Source of the DNA: Candidatus Thiothrix anitrata
GTDB taxonomy: Bacteria; Pseudomonadota; Gammaproteobacteria; Thiotrichales; Thiotrichaceae
NCBI RefSeq assembly: GCF_017901155.1
Contig: NZ_CP072800.1
Location: forward strand, 3,127,283 to 3,191,282
Direction of reading: 5' to 3'
DNA: 64,000 bases
Part shown: positions 27,680 to 36,463 of the stretch, piece by piece
Layout: every line of letters begins with the position of its first letter
How positions within the stretch are numbered: the stretch's first letter is position 1
Notes under the pieces: generated by a model
What the model was told of the DNA's origin: nothing
The model's input: only the letters and a program-made list of their open reading frames with translations
Database searches by the model: none
Program-made: the position numbers and the translations under genes

Positions 27680-29941
27680 TTGAAGTTTAAAGACCCACAT
27701 CACCAGCGCGAAGCTGAGAAATATGATAACCCGATTCCCAGCCGCGAAGTGATTTTGCAATTGCTGGGTGAACAGGGGCAACCGCTAGACTTTATGACGC
27801 TGGCAAATGCCCTGCATCTCCATGAGGAGATGGATCTTGATGCCCTCAAAAAACGCTTACGTGCGATGGAACGGGATGGGCAATTACTTTACAACCGCCG
27901 CCGTCAATACGTTCCCATTGCCCGCACCGATTTAATCGCAGGGCGCGTTATCGGACACGCCGACGGGTTTGGTTTCCTGAAACCGGACGATGGCAGTTCT
28001 GATCTATTTTTACACGCGAAACAAATGCGCACTTTGATGCACGGCGACCGTGCGTTAGTGAGTGTGCGCGGGCTTGATCCTAAAGGGCGGCGTGAAGGTG
28101 CGTTGGTTGAAGTCTTAGAACGCGGCACAGTACAAGTGGTCGGGCGTTATTTTGTGGAAGGTGGCATCGGTTTTGTTGCGCCGGACAATGCCCGATTAAA
28201 CCAAGATATTTTGATTCCAAGTGATGCCTCCGGTGGTGCAGTGCATGGGCAGATCGTGGTTGCCAGCATCGTGGAACAACCATCCAAACGCGCTCAACCC
28301 AGCGGCAAAATTGTCGAAGTATTGGGTGACCACATGGCTCCCGGCATGGAAATCAATGTCGCGATGCGCAGCCATGAACTGCCATTCGAGTGGCCGGATG
28401 AAGTCAGTGAGGAAGCCGACCGTTTTAGCGTAAATGTCGCGGAAACCGATGCTGCAAACCGTTGGGATTTACGCCAATTACCGTTAGTAACCATTGACGG
28501 CGAAGATTCCAAAGACTTTGACGACGCAGTTTATTGCGAACGCGAAGGCAATAACTGGCGTTTGTTGGTAGCCATTGCGGACGTGTCACATTACGTGCGC
28601 CCCGGTATGGCGATTGATCGTGAAGCCCGCGAACGCGGTACATCGGTGTATTTCCCCGGAAAAGTCATTCCCATGTTGCCGGAAATTCTTTCCAACGGTT
28701 TGTGTTCACTGAATCCGCAAGTTGACCGTTTGTGCATGGTGTGCGAAATACGCATTGGAGCACGTGGCAAGTTACTCAGCTATCAATTCGCGGAAGGCAT
28801 TATGCATTCGGCAGCACGCTTGACCTATACTAAAGTTGCCGACATGGTGGTAAAGCGCAATCCGACTATCCGTGCGGATTATCCGGCGGCAGTGCTTGAC
28901 TGCGTGGATACAGCCTACGCTTTGTATAAAGTATTACGCAAGGCACGTGATAAACGCGGTGCGATTGATTTTGAAACGGCTGAAACCCGTATTGTGTTTG
29001 ATGCTGACCGTAAAATCGAAGCCATTGTGCCGACCGAACGCAATGACGCACACAAACTCATTGAAGAGTGCATGATTCTCGCCAATGTGTGTGCCGCGAA
29101 ATTCCTCAGTAAACACAAGATTCCCGCATTACACCGAGTTCATGATGGCCCTACGCTAGAAAAGCTGGTGGATTTGCGCCAATTCCTCGCTGGCGTTGGT
29201 TTGGCTTTGGAAGGCGGCGATGAGCCTGATCCGGCAGATTATGCCGAATTGATGGATGAGCTACACGACCGCCCCGACCGCCACATGATTCAAACTGTGT
29301 TATTACGCTCCTTGTCACAGGCAGTTTACAGCCCGGCAGCCACAGGGCATTTCGGCTTGGCACACTCATATTACGCGCATTTCACCTCCCCTATCCGGCG
29401 TTACCCTGATTTATTGGTTCACCGTGCGATTCGCCACGTCTTACGCGGCGGTACTGCCAAAGATTTTGGCTATAGCTTCAAAGACATGATGAATTTGGGC
29501 GAACATTGCTCAATGACCGAACGCCGTGCTGACGATGCGACCCGCAACGTGACCGCATGGCTGAAATGCGAGTACATGCAGGATCACGTAGGGGATAGCT
29601 TCACCGGCATTATTACCGGCGTTACTGGCTTTGGGTTGTTTGTGGAACTCAGTGATATTTACGTGGAAGGCTTAGTGCATGTGACTTCACTGACCAGCGA
29701 TTACTATCACTTTGATCCGGTACGTCACCAGTTAACCGGCGAAAATTCCGGGCGCATTTACCGTTTAGGCGATGGTATTGCGATTACGGTAGCACGGGTT
29801 GATCTTGACGAGCGCAAGATTGATTTTGTACTGGCAAAAACTGAAGAAGCGGCTGCTGACCAAGCATCAGGCACAAGCAGTAAAAAATCTACCCGTAAAA
29901 AACCTTCCAAATCATCCCACAAATCGAAACCGAAACGCTAA
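27680..29941 (+). CDS. rnr: Ribonuclease R
   Basis: 3'-5' exoribonuclease of the RNB family that degrades structured RNA. Domains in order: an N-terminal helix-turn-helix (about 1-75), two cold-shock domains, the RNB catalytic domain with DGEDSKDFDDAV (acidic metal ligands, about residue 275), an S1 domain (DSFTGIITGVTGFGLFVEL) and a Lys-rich tail. The start is a TTG at 27680 with GGAAGG about 8 bases upstream; no ATG is placed better. The length of 753 is near the norm. It overlaps rlmB by one base (TAATG), the conserved rnr-rlmB pair. Confidence 0.96.
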   Translation: MKFKDPHHQREAEKYDNPIPSREVILQLLGEQGQPLDFMTLANALHLHEEMDLDALKKRLRAMERDGQLLYNRRRQYVPIARTDLIAGRVIGHADGFGFLKPDDGSSDLFLHAKQMRTLMHGDRALVSVRGLDPKGRREGALVEVLERGTVQVVGRYFVEGGIGFVAPDNARLNQDILIPSDASGGAVHGQIVVASIVEQPSKRAQPSGKIVEVLGDHMAPGMEINVAMRSHELPFEWPDEVSEEADRFSVNVAETDAANRWDLRQLPLVTIDGEDSKDFDDAVYCEREGNNWRLLVAIADVSHYVRPGMAIDREARERGTSVYFPGKVIPMLPEILSNGLCSLNPQVDRLCMVCEIRIGARGKLLSYQFAEGIMHSAARLTYTKVADMVVKRNPTIRADYPAAVLDCVDTAYALYKVLRKARDKRGAIDFETAETRIVFDADRKIEAIVPTERNDAHKLIEECMILANVCAAKFLSKHKIPALHRVHDGPTLEKLVDLRQFLAGVGLALEGGDEPDPADYAELMDELHDRPDRHMIQTVLLRSLSQAVYSPAATGHFGLAHSYYAHFTSPIRRYPDLLVHRAIRHVLRGGTAKDFGYSFKDMMNLGEHCSMTERRADDATRNVTAWLKCEYMQDHVGDSFTGIITGVTGFGLFVELSDIYVEGLVHVTSLTSDYYHFDPVRHQLTGENSGRIYRLGDGIAITVARVDLDERKIDFVLAKTEEAAADQASGTSSKKSTRKKPSKSSHKSKPKR

Positions 29942-30687
29942 TGGCCAAGTCAACCATTTACGGTGTTCATGCCGTCGAAACCGCACTGCGCAATGACGCA
30001 GAAAACTTAGGGCAAATCTGGTTTGATAAACGCAGTCGTAATGACCGCTTGAAAAAACTGGAAAAAATGGCGGAAGACAGTGGTTTGCGCCTGTTAGCGA
30101 TGGAGAGCGATAAACTCGACAAAATCGCTGGCACGAACAAGCATCAAGGGATTGTGGCAGAGTATTACAAGCTCAAAGCATGGACAGAAAACGATCTTCT
30201 GGACCTGCTCGATGGGCTGGAAGAACCGGCGTTCTTGTTAGTGCTGGATGGCGTAACAGACCCGCACAACCTTGGGGCGTGTTTACGCACGGCAGAAGGC
30301 GCGGGTGTCCATGCAGTGATTGCCCCCAAAGACAATGCCGCCAGCATCACCCCAACCGTGCGTAAAGTCGCTTCAGGTGCGGCGGAAATCATTCCATTTG
30401 TACCAGTGACTAACCTTGCCCGCACGCTTGAAACTCTCAAAAGTCGCGGCATTTGGTTAACCGGAACAAGTGATAAAGCCAAGCAAACGCTTTATCAAGC
30501 CGAACTCAAAGGGTCAATGGCATTAGTCATGGGCGCGGAAGGCGCAGGCATCCGGCGTTTGACCGAGGAAGCTTGTGATTACCTGATTTCGATTCCGATG
30601 GCAGGGCAAGTTTCCAGCTTGAATGTGTCTGTCGCTACCGGTGTATGTTTGTACGAAGCGGTGCGCCAACGTCAAGGTGCATTGTAA
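29941..30687 (+). CDS. rlmB: 23S rRNA (guanosine(2251)-2'-O)-methyltransferase
   Basis: SpoU-family knotted methyltransferase. The N-terminal substrate-binding domain begins STIYGVHAVETAL; the SPOUT motifs are LDGVTDPHNLGACLRTAEGAGVHAVI, ALVMGAEGAGIRRL and IPMAGQVSSLNVSVATGV. It methylates the ribose of G2251 in the peptidyl-transferase P loop. The 248 residues are normal. It overlaps rnr at the start and the convergent MotB-like gene by 16 bases at the end. Confidence 0.97.
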   Translation: MAKSTIYGVHAVETALRNDAENLGQIWFDKRSRNDRLKKLEKMAEDSGLRLLAMESDKLDKIAGTNKHQGIVAEYYKLKAWTENDLLDLLDGLEEPAFLLVLDGVTDPHNLGACLRTAEGAGVHAVIAPKDNAASITPTVRKVASGAAEIIPFVPVTNLARTLETLKSRGIWLTGTSDKAKQTLYQAELKGSMALVMGAEGAGIRRLTEEACDYLISIPMAGQVSSLNVSVATGVCLYEAVRQRQGAL

Positions 30688-31556
30688 TAGTCGTATTTAC
30701 TCAACATCTCGCTGGTAAATCGCCAAGCGTCGTTGTACGACAAACCACTGTTATCCGGTATCACAACTTTGACGTACAACTCCGCACCATGCTGAGTTTT
30801 TAATGCACTCAACTCGGCATCCAAGGCTGCACGTCCGATATTACGCAGAGCCGCTTCACCGGGTTTACGGATGCTATAACCTGACTTGCTATAAACCACC
30901 TCAACCACCTGCTTGCCTTTGCTGGAGCGGGCGGGCTTGAGGAGCTTTTGATACTTTTGATCCAGTTCGGTGTATTCACCCTGCAAACTTAACAGTTGTT
31001 TTTCGCTTTGATCGGCTTTACTGGTGAGTCCGGCAATTTCAGTATTTTTACTGCTCAACTCCGTTTGCAACATGGCAATCGACTGCTCACGTAACTTCAG
31101 GGTACTGCCGTATTCGCTTTGTTGCGCCTCTAACCGCGACACTAAGGCATCGCGCTCACTCGCAGCACTCGCGGCAGCCTCTGCGGTGGCGCGACTACGC
31201 AACAACTCCATTTCTAAGCTGTTACTGCGTTGCTGCAAATACTCCAGTTGCTCTTCCAAACTGGCATTGGCCTTAAGTTGAAACTCAACCAACTGCTCCG
31301 CTTTCTGGGCTTGCTGAGATGCTTGCAATGCTTCCTCAGCCGCTTTTTGGGCTTCTTGTTGTGCGGATTGTTCAGCCTTGACACTATTACGCAGATCATC
31401 CAACAGGCGGGTATTGCTCAACACCACCGCCACCGTGACAATCAGGAAAATCATAGTAATGACCATCATCACATCGGTAAATGACGGCCAAAAACTTTCC
31501 TCAAACTCATCACGCCCGCTGATCAAAGAAGCAAATGAAAAATTACCGTCTTTCAT
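30672..31556 (-). CDS. MotB/TolR-like single-span protein with long coiled coil
   Basis: One transmembrane helix near the N-terminus, FWPSFTDVMMVITMIFLI, has an Asp at about residue 28 in the position of the proton-carrying Asp of MotB, TolR and ExbD. Residues about 45-215 are a continuous coiled coil rich in Glu, Gln, Ala and Leu. The last 80 residues (VVEVVYSKSGYSIRKPGEAAL...) form a small domain ending in SYNDAWRFTSEMLSKY, which vaguely resembles a short OmpA-like fold. ATG 31556 is 6 bases from GAGG. It follows a MotA/TolQ-like gene by a few bases, so the two likely form an ion-driven complex. It is not a normal flagellar or Tol protein; ZorB of Zorya defence is the closest analogy in layout. 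Confidence 0.65.
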   Translation of the reverse strand: MKDGNFSFASLISGRDEFEESFWPSFTDVMMVITMIFLIVTVAVVLSNTRLLDDLRNSVKAEQSAQQEAQKAAEEALQASQQAQKAEQLVEFQLKANASLEEQLEYLQQRSNSLEMELLRSRATAEAAASAASERDALVSRLEAQQSEYGSTLKLREQSIAMLQTELSSKNTEIAGLTSKADQSEKQLLSLQGEYTELDQKYQKLLKPARSSKGKQVVEVVYSKSGYSIRKPGEAALRNIGRAALDAELSALKTQHGAELYVKVVIPDNSGLSYNDAWRFTSEMLSKYDYYNAP

Positions 31557-31559
31557 CAC

Positions 31560-32501
31560 CTACCTCTTAGGCTGTTCATCAAGCCGGAAACCTTCACGAA
31601 TCGAGTCACGAATGACCCGGATATTATCGCCACTGTGCGCGACCGCACTTTGTAAATCATCCACCGCGACTTGCAACCGATCACCGGCTTGCAGAAAACG
31701 GTTTTGAATGTGGTTAATGGTTTCAGCAGCAGTGCGTAATTCCGCCACCAACACGGCAACATCGTGCATCAAACTATTTTCCACATGGCGGAAACGCGGC
31801 ATGATGTACAACGTAGTAATATTCTCAACATTAGCCAGCAACTGGGTGCGGGCATCCTGCAAGCACAGGTGGAAATACGCAAACACTACATAGCAAACAA
31901 TCGCCGTCACAGTAGTACTAAGCGCGTTCGACATCCCGCTCACAATCGTGCCCATTTGTTGCAAATTATCCGGTGAACTCAACAACCCCGACGCACCCAT
32001 CAAGGCAATAGATAATGACACCACCGTGCCAAAAACCCCCGATAAAATCAAAATATTATGTACGAAACGCACTAAAGTAAATTTCGTAGACTGGCTGGCT
32101 GCCAAGGTCGAGGCTAACGCTGCCTGATTCACCTCAGCATGTTGCCGCGCAATAGCCTGCACTGCTTGATAGCGGTCAACAATAATTGATCCGGCTAACA
32201 ACCCAAGACTGGGGTTCGGCGCATGTTCCTCAATGCGTTTCAAGAAACGCTGCAAGGCATCTTGTTCACGGGTATATCCCAAGAACATCAGTATCATACG
32301 CACTAAACCTAATAAGAAAATCAGGAGAATAATCCCATTCAACACCAAGCCCATTTGTCCGGCTTGAGTGGAATGAAAAAACTGCACCACATTGTCTTTA
32401 TTGAACAACAACACCGCACCCAACAGAAACAAGACGAGCAACATCTGTAACAGTGTCAGGAAATAACGGGTTTTAATGGGTTTAAGCATCAGTATCAACA
32501 T
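31560..32501 (-). CDS. MotA/TolQ/ExbB-family proton-channel protein
   Basis: This 313-residue protein has four hydrophobic segments: about residues 12-35, 50-75, 148-172 and 195-218. The third contains FVHNILILSGVFGTVVSLSIAL and the fourth MSNALSTTVTAIVCYVVFAYF, matching the conserved pore helices of MotA/TolQ/ExbB proteins. Starts at 32501 and 32489 are possible; the first overlaps the rmuC end by 20 bases. Its partner is the MotB-like gene immediately downstream. The missing Tol/flagellar genes nearby argue against those systems. The rmuC-motor arrangement suggests a DNA-related or cell-envelope function that I cannot name. Confidence 0.7.
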   Translation of the reverse strand: MLILMLKPIKTRYFLTLLQMLLVLFLLGAVLLFNKDNVVQFFHSTQAGQMGLVLNGIILLIFLLGLVRMILMFLGYTREQDALQRFLKRIEEHAPNPSLGLLAGSIIVDRYQAVQAIARQHAEVNQAALASTLAASQSTKFTLVRFVHNILILSGVFGTVVSLSIALMGASGLLSSPDNLQQMGTIVSGMSNALSTTVTAIVCYVVFAYFHLCLQDARTQLLANVENITTLYIMPRFRHVENSLMHDVAVLVAELRTAAETINHIQNRFLQAGDRLQVAVDDLQSAVAHSGDNIRVIRDSIREGFRLDEQPKR

Positions 32502-33786
32502 CCTTGGTATAAGGTTTACGTGGAATCCCTTCGACCCCCGTCAACTCAGAAATGTTCCGCTCAGAGGAAACGCCCAACTCAGCCAAACGTTTTGCACCGG
32601 GCAACACACTGCGCTCTAACGAACCGAGAGCCTTATTGTAAGTATCCACGCTGCTGCCAAGATTACGCCCCAAACGCTCCATATGGTCAAGAAAAACCGA
32701 GAGGCGTTTATGCAACTCTTCCCCTAAATCGCGTACCTTACTCGCATTTTCCGCTAACACAACTTGTTTCCAACCAAATGCCACTGCTCGTAACAGAGCC
32801 ACCAAAGTACTCGGCGTGGCAAGAATCACCTTGTCATTCAAAGAATCGTGCAACAAGTTTTTATCCTGCTCCAAAGCAGCACCCAAAAATTGCTCACCTG
32901 GAATAAACAACACCACAAAATCGGGCGATTGCTCAAATTGCTCCCAATAACGTTTACCCGCCAACACTTTGACGTGTTCACGCACATGGCGGGCATGACG
33001 CTGCAAATGCCGTTTACGGCTGTCCTCGTTGTCTGCATTAACCGCATCGAGGTAAGCATCCATCGGGGCTTTGGCATCAACAATCAGTTCACGTGCATCG
33101 GGCATTCGGATCACCATGTCCGGGCGAATGGTGCGGTCACTGTTACTGCGCTGACTTTGCTCAACGAAATCACAATGTTCGACCATACCAGACAATTCTG
33201 CAATGCGCCGCAAACTCAACTCGCCCCACTGCCCCCGGATACCCGGAGTACGCAACGCTGATGCCAATCGCCCGGTTTCATCGCGCAAAGCCGTTTGATC
33301 GTTCATCATGCCGCGAATCTGTTGGCTGAGAACACCAAAACTTGCGTGCCTATCTTTTTCAATTTGCTGAATTTGTGCCTCAGTTTTTGCCAACGCATCC
33401 CGAATCGGATCGACCAAATGCTGAATTGACAACTGCCGCTGATCCAAATCAGTGCGCGACTCTGACTGAAATCGCCCCAAAGTTTCGTGGGCTAATTGCA
33501 AAAACTGGGTATTATTGTCGCGCAACGCCCGCTGTGACAACGAGGCAAACGTATGATGCAAACGATCTTGTGCATCGTCTAACATTCGCAGGCGTTCATC
33601 ATTAATCTGTTCTTCGGTTTGCAACAGCAGTTGCAAGCGTTCAAGTTCACGCTGCGCCTGCCTCAACGGTGAACTGTAAATAAAATGGGTCAGCAATGCC
33701 CCCAAACCAAACATAATGAATGCGGTAAACACCACAATATTGTCATCAATAAATCCGCCTATCGAAAAAAAAGAACTTGTCGGCAT
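32482..33786 (-). CDS. rmuC: DNA recombination protein RmuC
   Basis: RmuC-family proteins limit recombination at inverted repeats and contain a restriction-endonuclease-like core. A membrane segment lies at about residues 12-38, then a coiled coil to about 150. The core has RGQWGELSLRRIAELSGM, then DMVIRMPDARELIVDAKAP with the Asp and DxK of a PD-(D/E)XK site, then VVLFIPGE and ILATPSTLVALLR. The 434 residues are typical. Its stop overlaps the start of the proton-channel gene, so the three genes probably form one operon. Confidence 0.92.
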   Translation of the reverse strand: MPTSSFFSIGGFIDDNIVVFTAFIMFGLGALLTHFIYSSPLRQAQRELERLQLLLQTEEQINDERLRMLDDAQDRLHHTFASLSQRALRDNNTQFLQLAHETLGRFQSESRTDLDQRQLSIQHLVDPIRDALAKTEAQIQQIEKDRHASFGVLSQQIRGMMNDQTALRDETGRLASALRTPGIRGQWGELSLRRIAELSGMVEHCDFVEQSQRSNSDRTIRPDMVIRMPDARELIVDAKAPMDAYLDAVNADNEDSRKRHLQRHARHVREHVKVLAGKRYWEQFEQSPDFVVLFIPGEQFLGAALEQDKNLLHDSLNDKVILATPSTLVALLRAVAFGWKQVVLAENASKVRDLGEELHKRLSVFLDHMERLGRNLGSSVDTYNKALGSLERSVLPGAKRLAELGVSSERNISELTGVEGIPRKPYTKDVDTDA

Positions 33787-33860
33787 TCAATGCATCCATA
33801 CAATCAGCAGTTACGTAAAACAATACGAGTAATCGACTCTAACCATTCAGGAAATCATTT

Positions 33861-34373
33861 ATGTCACGAATCAAACAAGCACTGATTATCACACTATTCG
33901 CACATGGCTTGCTATTTTCCACGATGGCATCTGCATTAAGCGAGTTAGACGGTAAAGCTATTACCTTTGAAGAACTGGTTGGCAAAGGCAAATGGACAGT
34001 AATTAAAGTGTGGGCATCTGATTGCCCTGCTTGCCGCGCCAGTGCACACCATATCGTCGATTTCGAGATGAGCAATCCTGATGTGGATGTCATTGGTATT
34101 TCGCTAGATGACACCAGCGGTAAAACGGATGCGGAGCAATTCATTGACGAACACAACTTTACATTTACCAACTTACTCAGCAACCCATCCGAGGTTGACG
34201 ACCACCTTTACAGTACTGCCAAAAAAAGCTTCATCGGCACACCGACTTTCATCGTGTATAACCCCCAAGGCAAATTAACGGCAGCACAACCGGGGCTAGT
34301 CACGGCTGAAGCCTTGAGCGCCTTTATACAAAAGCAATCAGCGGCAGAAAAAGCGACACAACCCGCGTCATAA
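33861..34373 (+). CDS. Thioredoxin-like redox protein with CPAC motif
   Basis: The signal peptide (residues about 1-26, ending ASA) is followed by an AhpC/TSA-TlpA-type thioredoxin fold. The active site is WASDCPACRAS and the cis-Pro loop is FIGTPTFIVYNPQG. The role is periplasmic thiol-disulfide exchange with an unknown partner. The length of 170 is normal for TlpA-like proteins. It is divergent from rmuC and convergent with minE, separated by a strong hairpin. It differs from the other TlpA-like protein at 8879, which has CGPC. Confidence 0.82.
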   Translation: MSRIKQALIITLFAHGLLFSTMASALSELDGKAITFEELVGKGKWTVIKVWASDCPACRASAHHIVDFEMSNPDVDVIGISLDDTSGKTDAEQFIDEHNFTFTNLLSNPSEVDDHLYSTAKKSFIGTPTFIVYNPQGKLTAAQPGLVTAEALSAFIQKQSAAEKATQPAS

Positions 34374-34383
34374 CAGCTTCATC

Positions 34384-34410
34384 TTGTGGGAGAAGCGCAT
34401 TCTCCCACAA
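34384..34410. terminator. Hairpin between convergent genes
   Basis: TTGTGGGAGAA, loop GCGCA, TTCTCCCACAA: a perfect 11-bp stem. It separates the CPAC protein gene and minE, which converge. It lacks a long T-run, so termination strength is uncertain. Confidence 0.65.
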
Positions 34411-34417
34411 GCATCCC

Positions 34418-34678
34418 TCAACGCTCACGTTCGGGTAAGGCGATATTTAACTCCAGAACGTCGAAATCGGCACCCTTTTCAAACTGCACATTCACGTGCT
34501 CATCAGCAATCGGCACATAACGCCGAATTACTTCCATAATATCGCGGCGCAACTGGGGTAAATAATCCGGGCCGTTACGATCTAAACGCTCATGGGCAAT
34601 CACGATTTGCAGCCGTTCCTTGGCGATTTTCGCAGTACTTTGTTTTCCCTGCCTAAAATATTCAAATAGTCCCATCAT
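34418..34678 (-). CDS. minE: Cell division topological specificity factor MinE
   Basis: MinE drives oscillation of MinCD and so keeps division at midcell. The N-terminal amphipathic membrane helix is MGLFEYFRQ, the MinD-contacting segment is TAKIAKERLQIVIAHER, and the C-terminal part forms the dimer domain. The length of 86 is normal. It follows minD by three bases. Confidence 0.96.
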   Translation of the reverse strand: MMGLFEYFRQGKQSTAKIAKERLQIVIAHERLDRNGPDYLPQLRRDIMEVIRRYVPIADEHVNVQFEKGADFDVLELNIALPERER

Positions 34679-34681
34679 AGA

Positions 34682-35488
34682 TCACCCGAACAGTCGCTTG
34701 AGGAAGCCCTTTTTCTCCACTTCTAAAAAGCGGTGGGGCACTGTTTCCCCCAGGAAACGCCGTACAAAATCATCGTAAGCCTGCCCTGCGTCGCTGGTTT
34801 TATCCAAAATGACCGGATTACCGCTATTGGATGCCTGTAAAACACTCTGTGACTCAGGAATAACCCCAATCAACGGCACTGCAAGAATTTCCAGAATATC
34901 TTCCATGCCCAGCATTTCACCCGCCTCAACCCGTGTGGGTGAATAACGGGTAATCAACAGATGTTCGCGCACCACACCACCCTGTTCCGCTTTTTGAGTT
35001 TTGCTCTGTAACAGTCCCAAAATACGGTCTGAATCGCGTACTGAAGACACTTCTGGGTTAGTCACCACGATCGCATCATCCGCGAAATACATGGCCATGT
35101 GTGCACCACGCTCGATTCCTGCGGGTGAATCACATACCACAAAATCAAAGCCGTCATTGCGCAATTCGTCAATAATGCGCCCCACGCCTTCAGGAGTCAG
35201 GGCATCCTTATCACGAGTTTGGGAAGCCGGTAAAACGTATAGATTTTCTGTATGCTTATCGCGAATCAATGCTTGTTTTAACGAAGCTTCGCCGTTAATC
35301 ACATTCACGAAATCGTAAACCACACGTCGCTCACACCCCATGATTAAATCAAGATTCCGCAGCCCCACGTCGAAGTCGATAACGGCGGTCTTGTAGCCGC
35401 GCATAGCAAGCCCCGTGGCAAATGCCGCACTTGTGGTTGTCTTACCAACCCCTCCTTTCCCAGAGGTTACTACAACTATCCTGCTCAA
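34682..35488 (-). CDS. minD: Septum site-determining ATPase MinD
   Basis: Deviant Walker A ATPase SGKGGVGKTT at the N-terminus; CDSPAGIERGA and the C-terminal amphipathic membrane-targeting helix KKGFLKRLFG are present. It binds the membrane in the ATP form and recruits MinC. The start is a TTG at 35488 with AAAGGAG about 6 bases upstream; no better start exists. The length of 268 is normal. Confidence 0.97.
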   Translation of the reverse strand: MSRIVVVTSGKGGVGKTTTSAAFATGLAMRGYKTAVIDFDVGLRNLDLIMGCERRVVYDFVNVINGEASLKQALIRDKHTENLYVLPASQTRDKDALTPEGVGRIIDELRNDGFDFVVCDSPAGIERGAHMAMYFADDAIVVTNPEVSSVRDSDRILGLLQSKTQKAEQGGVVREHLLITRYSPTRVEAGEMLGMEDILEILAVPLIGVIPESQSVLQASNSGNPVILDKTSDAGQAYDDFVRRFLGETVPHRFLEVEKKGFLKRLFG

Positions 35489-35594
35489 GAAGTGCTCCTT
35501 TTGTATTATGTAGTTCAGCGGCGTTACCCGCCTTGGAACGCCACTGCAATATTAACAGAAACCCACAATATTTGACTGAAAAATGCTAAATTTC

Positions 35595-36302
35595 TCAAAA
35601 CATCGGGGCAATTCTTAATTTCTCACCTTCAAGCCACACCATTGCAGGCTGCCCTTTCAGGTCGGTATCCATTTCATCCAATAAGCGATAATTCCCCGCA
35701 ATCGCGACTAACTCTGCTTCCAGTTTTTGGCAAAAAATCCGCGCACTGGTATCACCGTGGATACCCGCCAATACTCGCCCACGTAAGGAACCGTACACAT
35801 GCACCGAACCGCCTGCCAAAATTTCCGAACCCGCACTGGTATGCTGTAATACCACCACATCGCCGTCGGGGAAATACACCTGCTGACCAGAACGTACCGG
35901 ACGATCCACTACCTCCACACTGGGTTTTTGTGCAGCCACCGGTTCACGGGCGACAGTACGTTCGGTACGTGGTGGCACGACACGCGCTGAGCGTAACACT
36001 GACCAACCCGCTTGCGTAGCAGATTGCAGACACTCCTCAGGAATGTTACGTACTCCAACTGGGATAAACCCTAGGTCAATAACCAGCGCACGCAACGCCT
36101 GCATATCCAAATCACGACAGGCACTTCCCAGTGCCGCACCGTCCAATACTAACGGACTATTAGCAAACAACTGAGGTGAACTGTCACGCTTATGTTGCAA
36201 ACCCTGCCTGATTTTCACCGTATCAGGCGAATGCAGCTGCAAGACATTGAACAGCAACATTTCACCTTTAATTTCCACCGCCTCTACCGCCACAATATTC
36301 AC
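35595..36302 (-). CDS. minC: Septum site-determining protein MinC
   Basis: Inhibitor of FtsZ assembly. The N-terminal domain (about 1-100) and C-terminal beta-helix domain (GSEILAGGSVHVYGSLRGRVLAGIHGD, FCQKLEAELVAIAG) are both present, with a Pro/Arg-rich linker between them. The start is a GTG at 36302. The length of 235 is normal. It heads the minCDE operon; the 106-base gap to minD is somewhat larger than usual. Confidence 0.95.
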   Translation of the reverse strand: MNIVAVEAVEIKGEMLLFNVLQLHSPDTVKIRQGLQHKRDSSPQLFANSPLVLDGAALGSACRDLDMQALRALVIDLGFIPVGVRNIPEECLQSATQAGWSVLRSARVVPPRTERTVAREPVAAQKPSVEVVDRPVRSGQQVYFPDGDVVVLQHTSAGSEILAGGSVHVYGSLRGRVLAGIHGDTSARIFCQKLEAELVAIAGNYRLLDEMDTDLKGQPAMVWLEGEKLRIAPMF

Positions 36303-36463
36303 TCCCTAACACCAAATATGTTGCATCGTGCTATAAAATTATCAGACGAATGGTATAACATCTGTATATTATATCCCCAAAGCCGTTTTATCTTTCCCTA
36401 TTATTAATTTATAATCAAACCAGTGCTAACAACAACAATTCACTTTTTCTGGGGCTTAAAATC

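Noticed and set aside
30672-32501. Flagellar stator MotAB or TolQR
   Set aside because: No peptidoglycan-binding OmpA domain of normal length, no tol or flagellar neighbours, and an unusual coiled coil.
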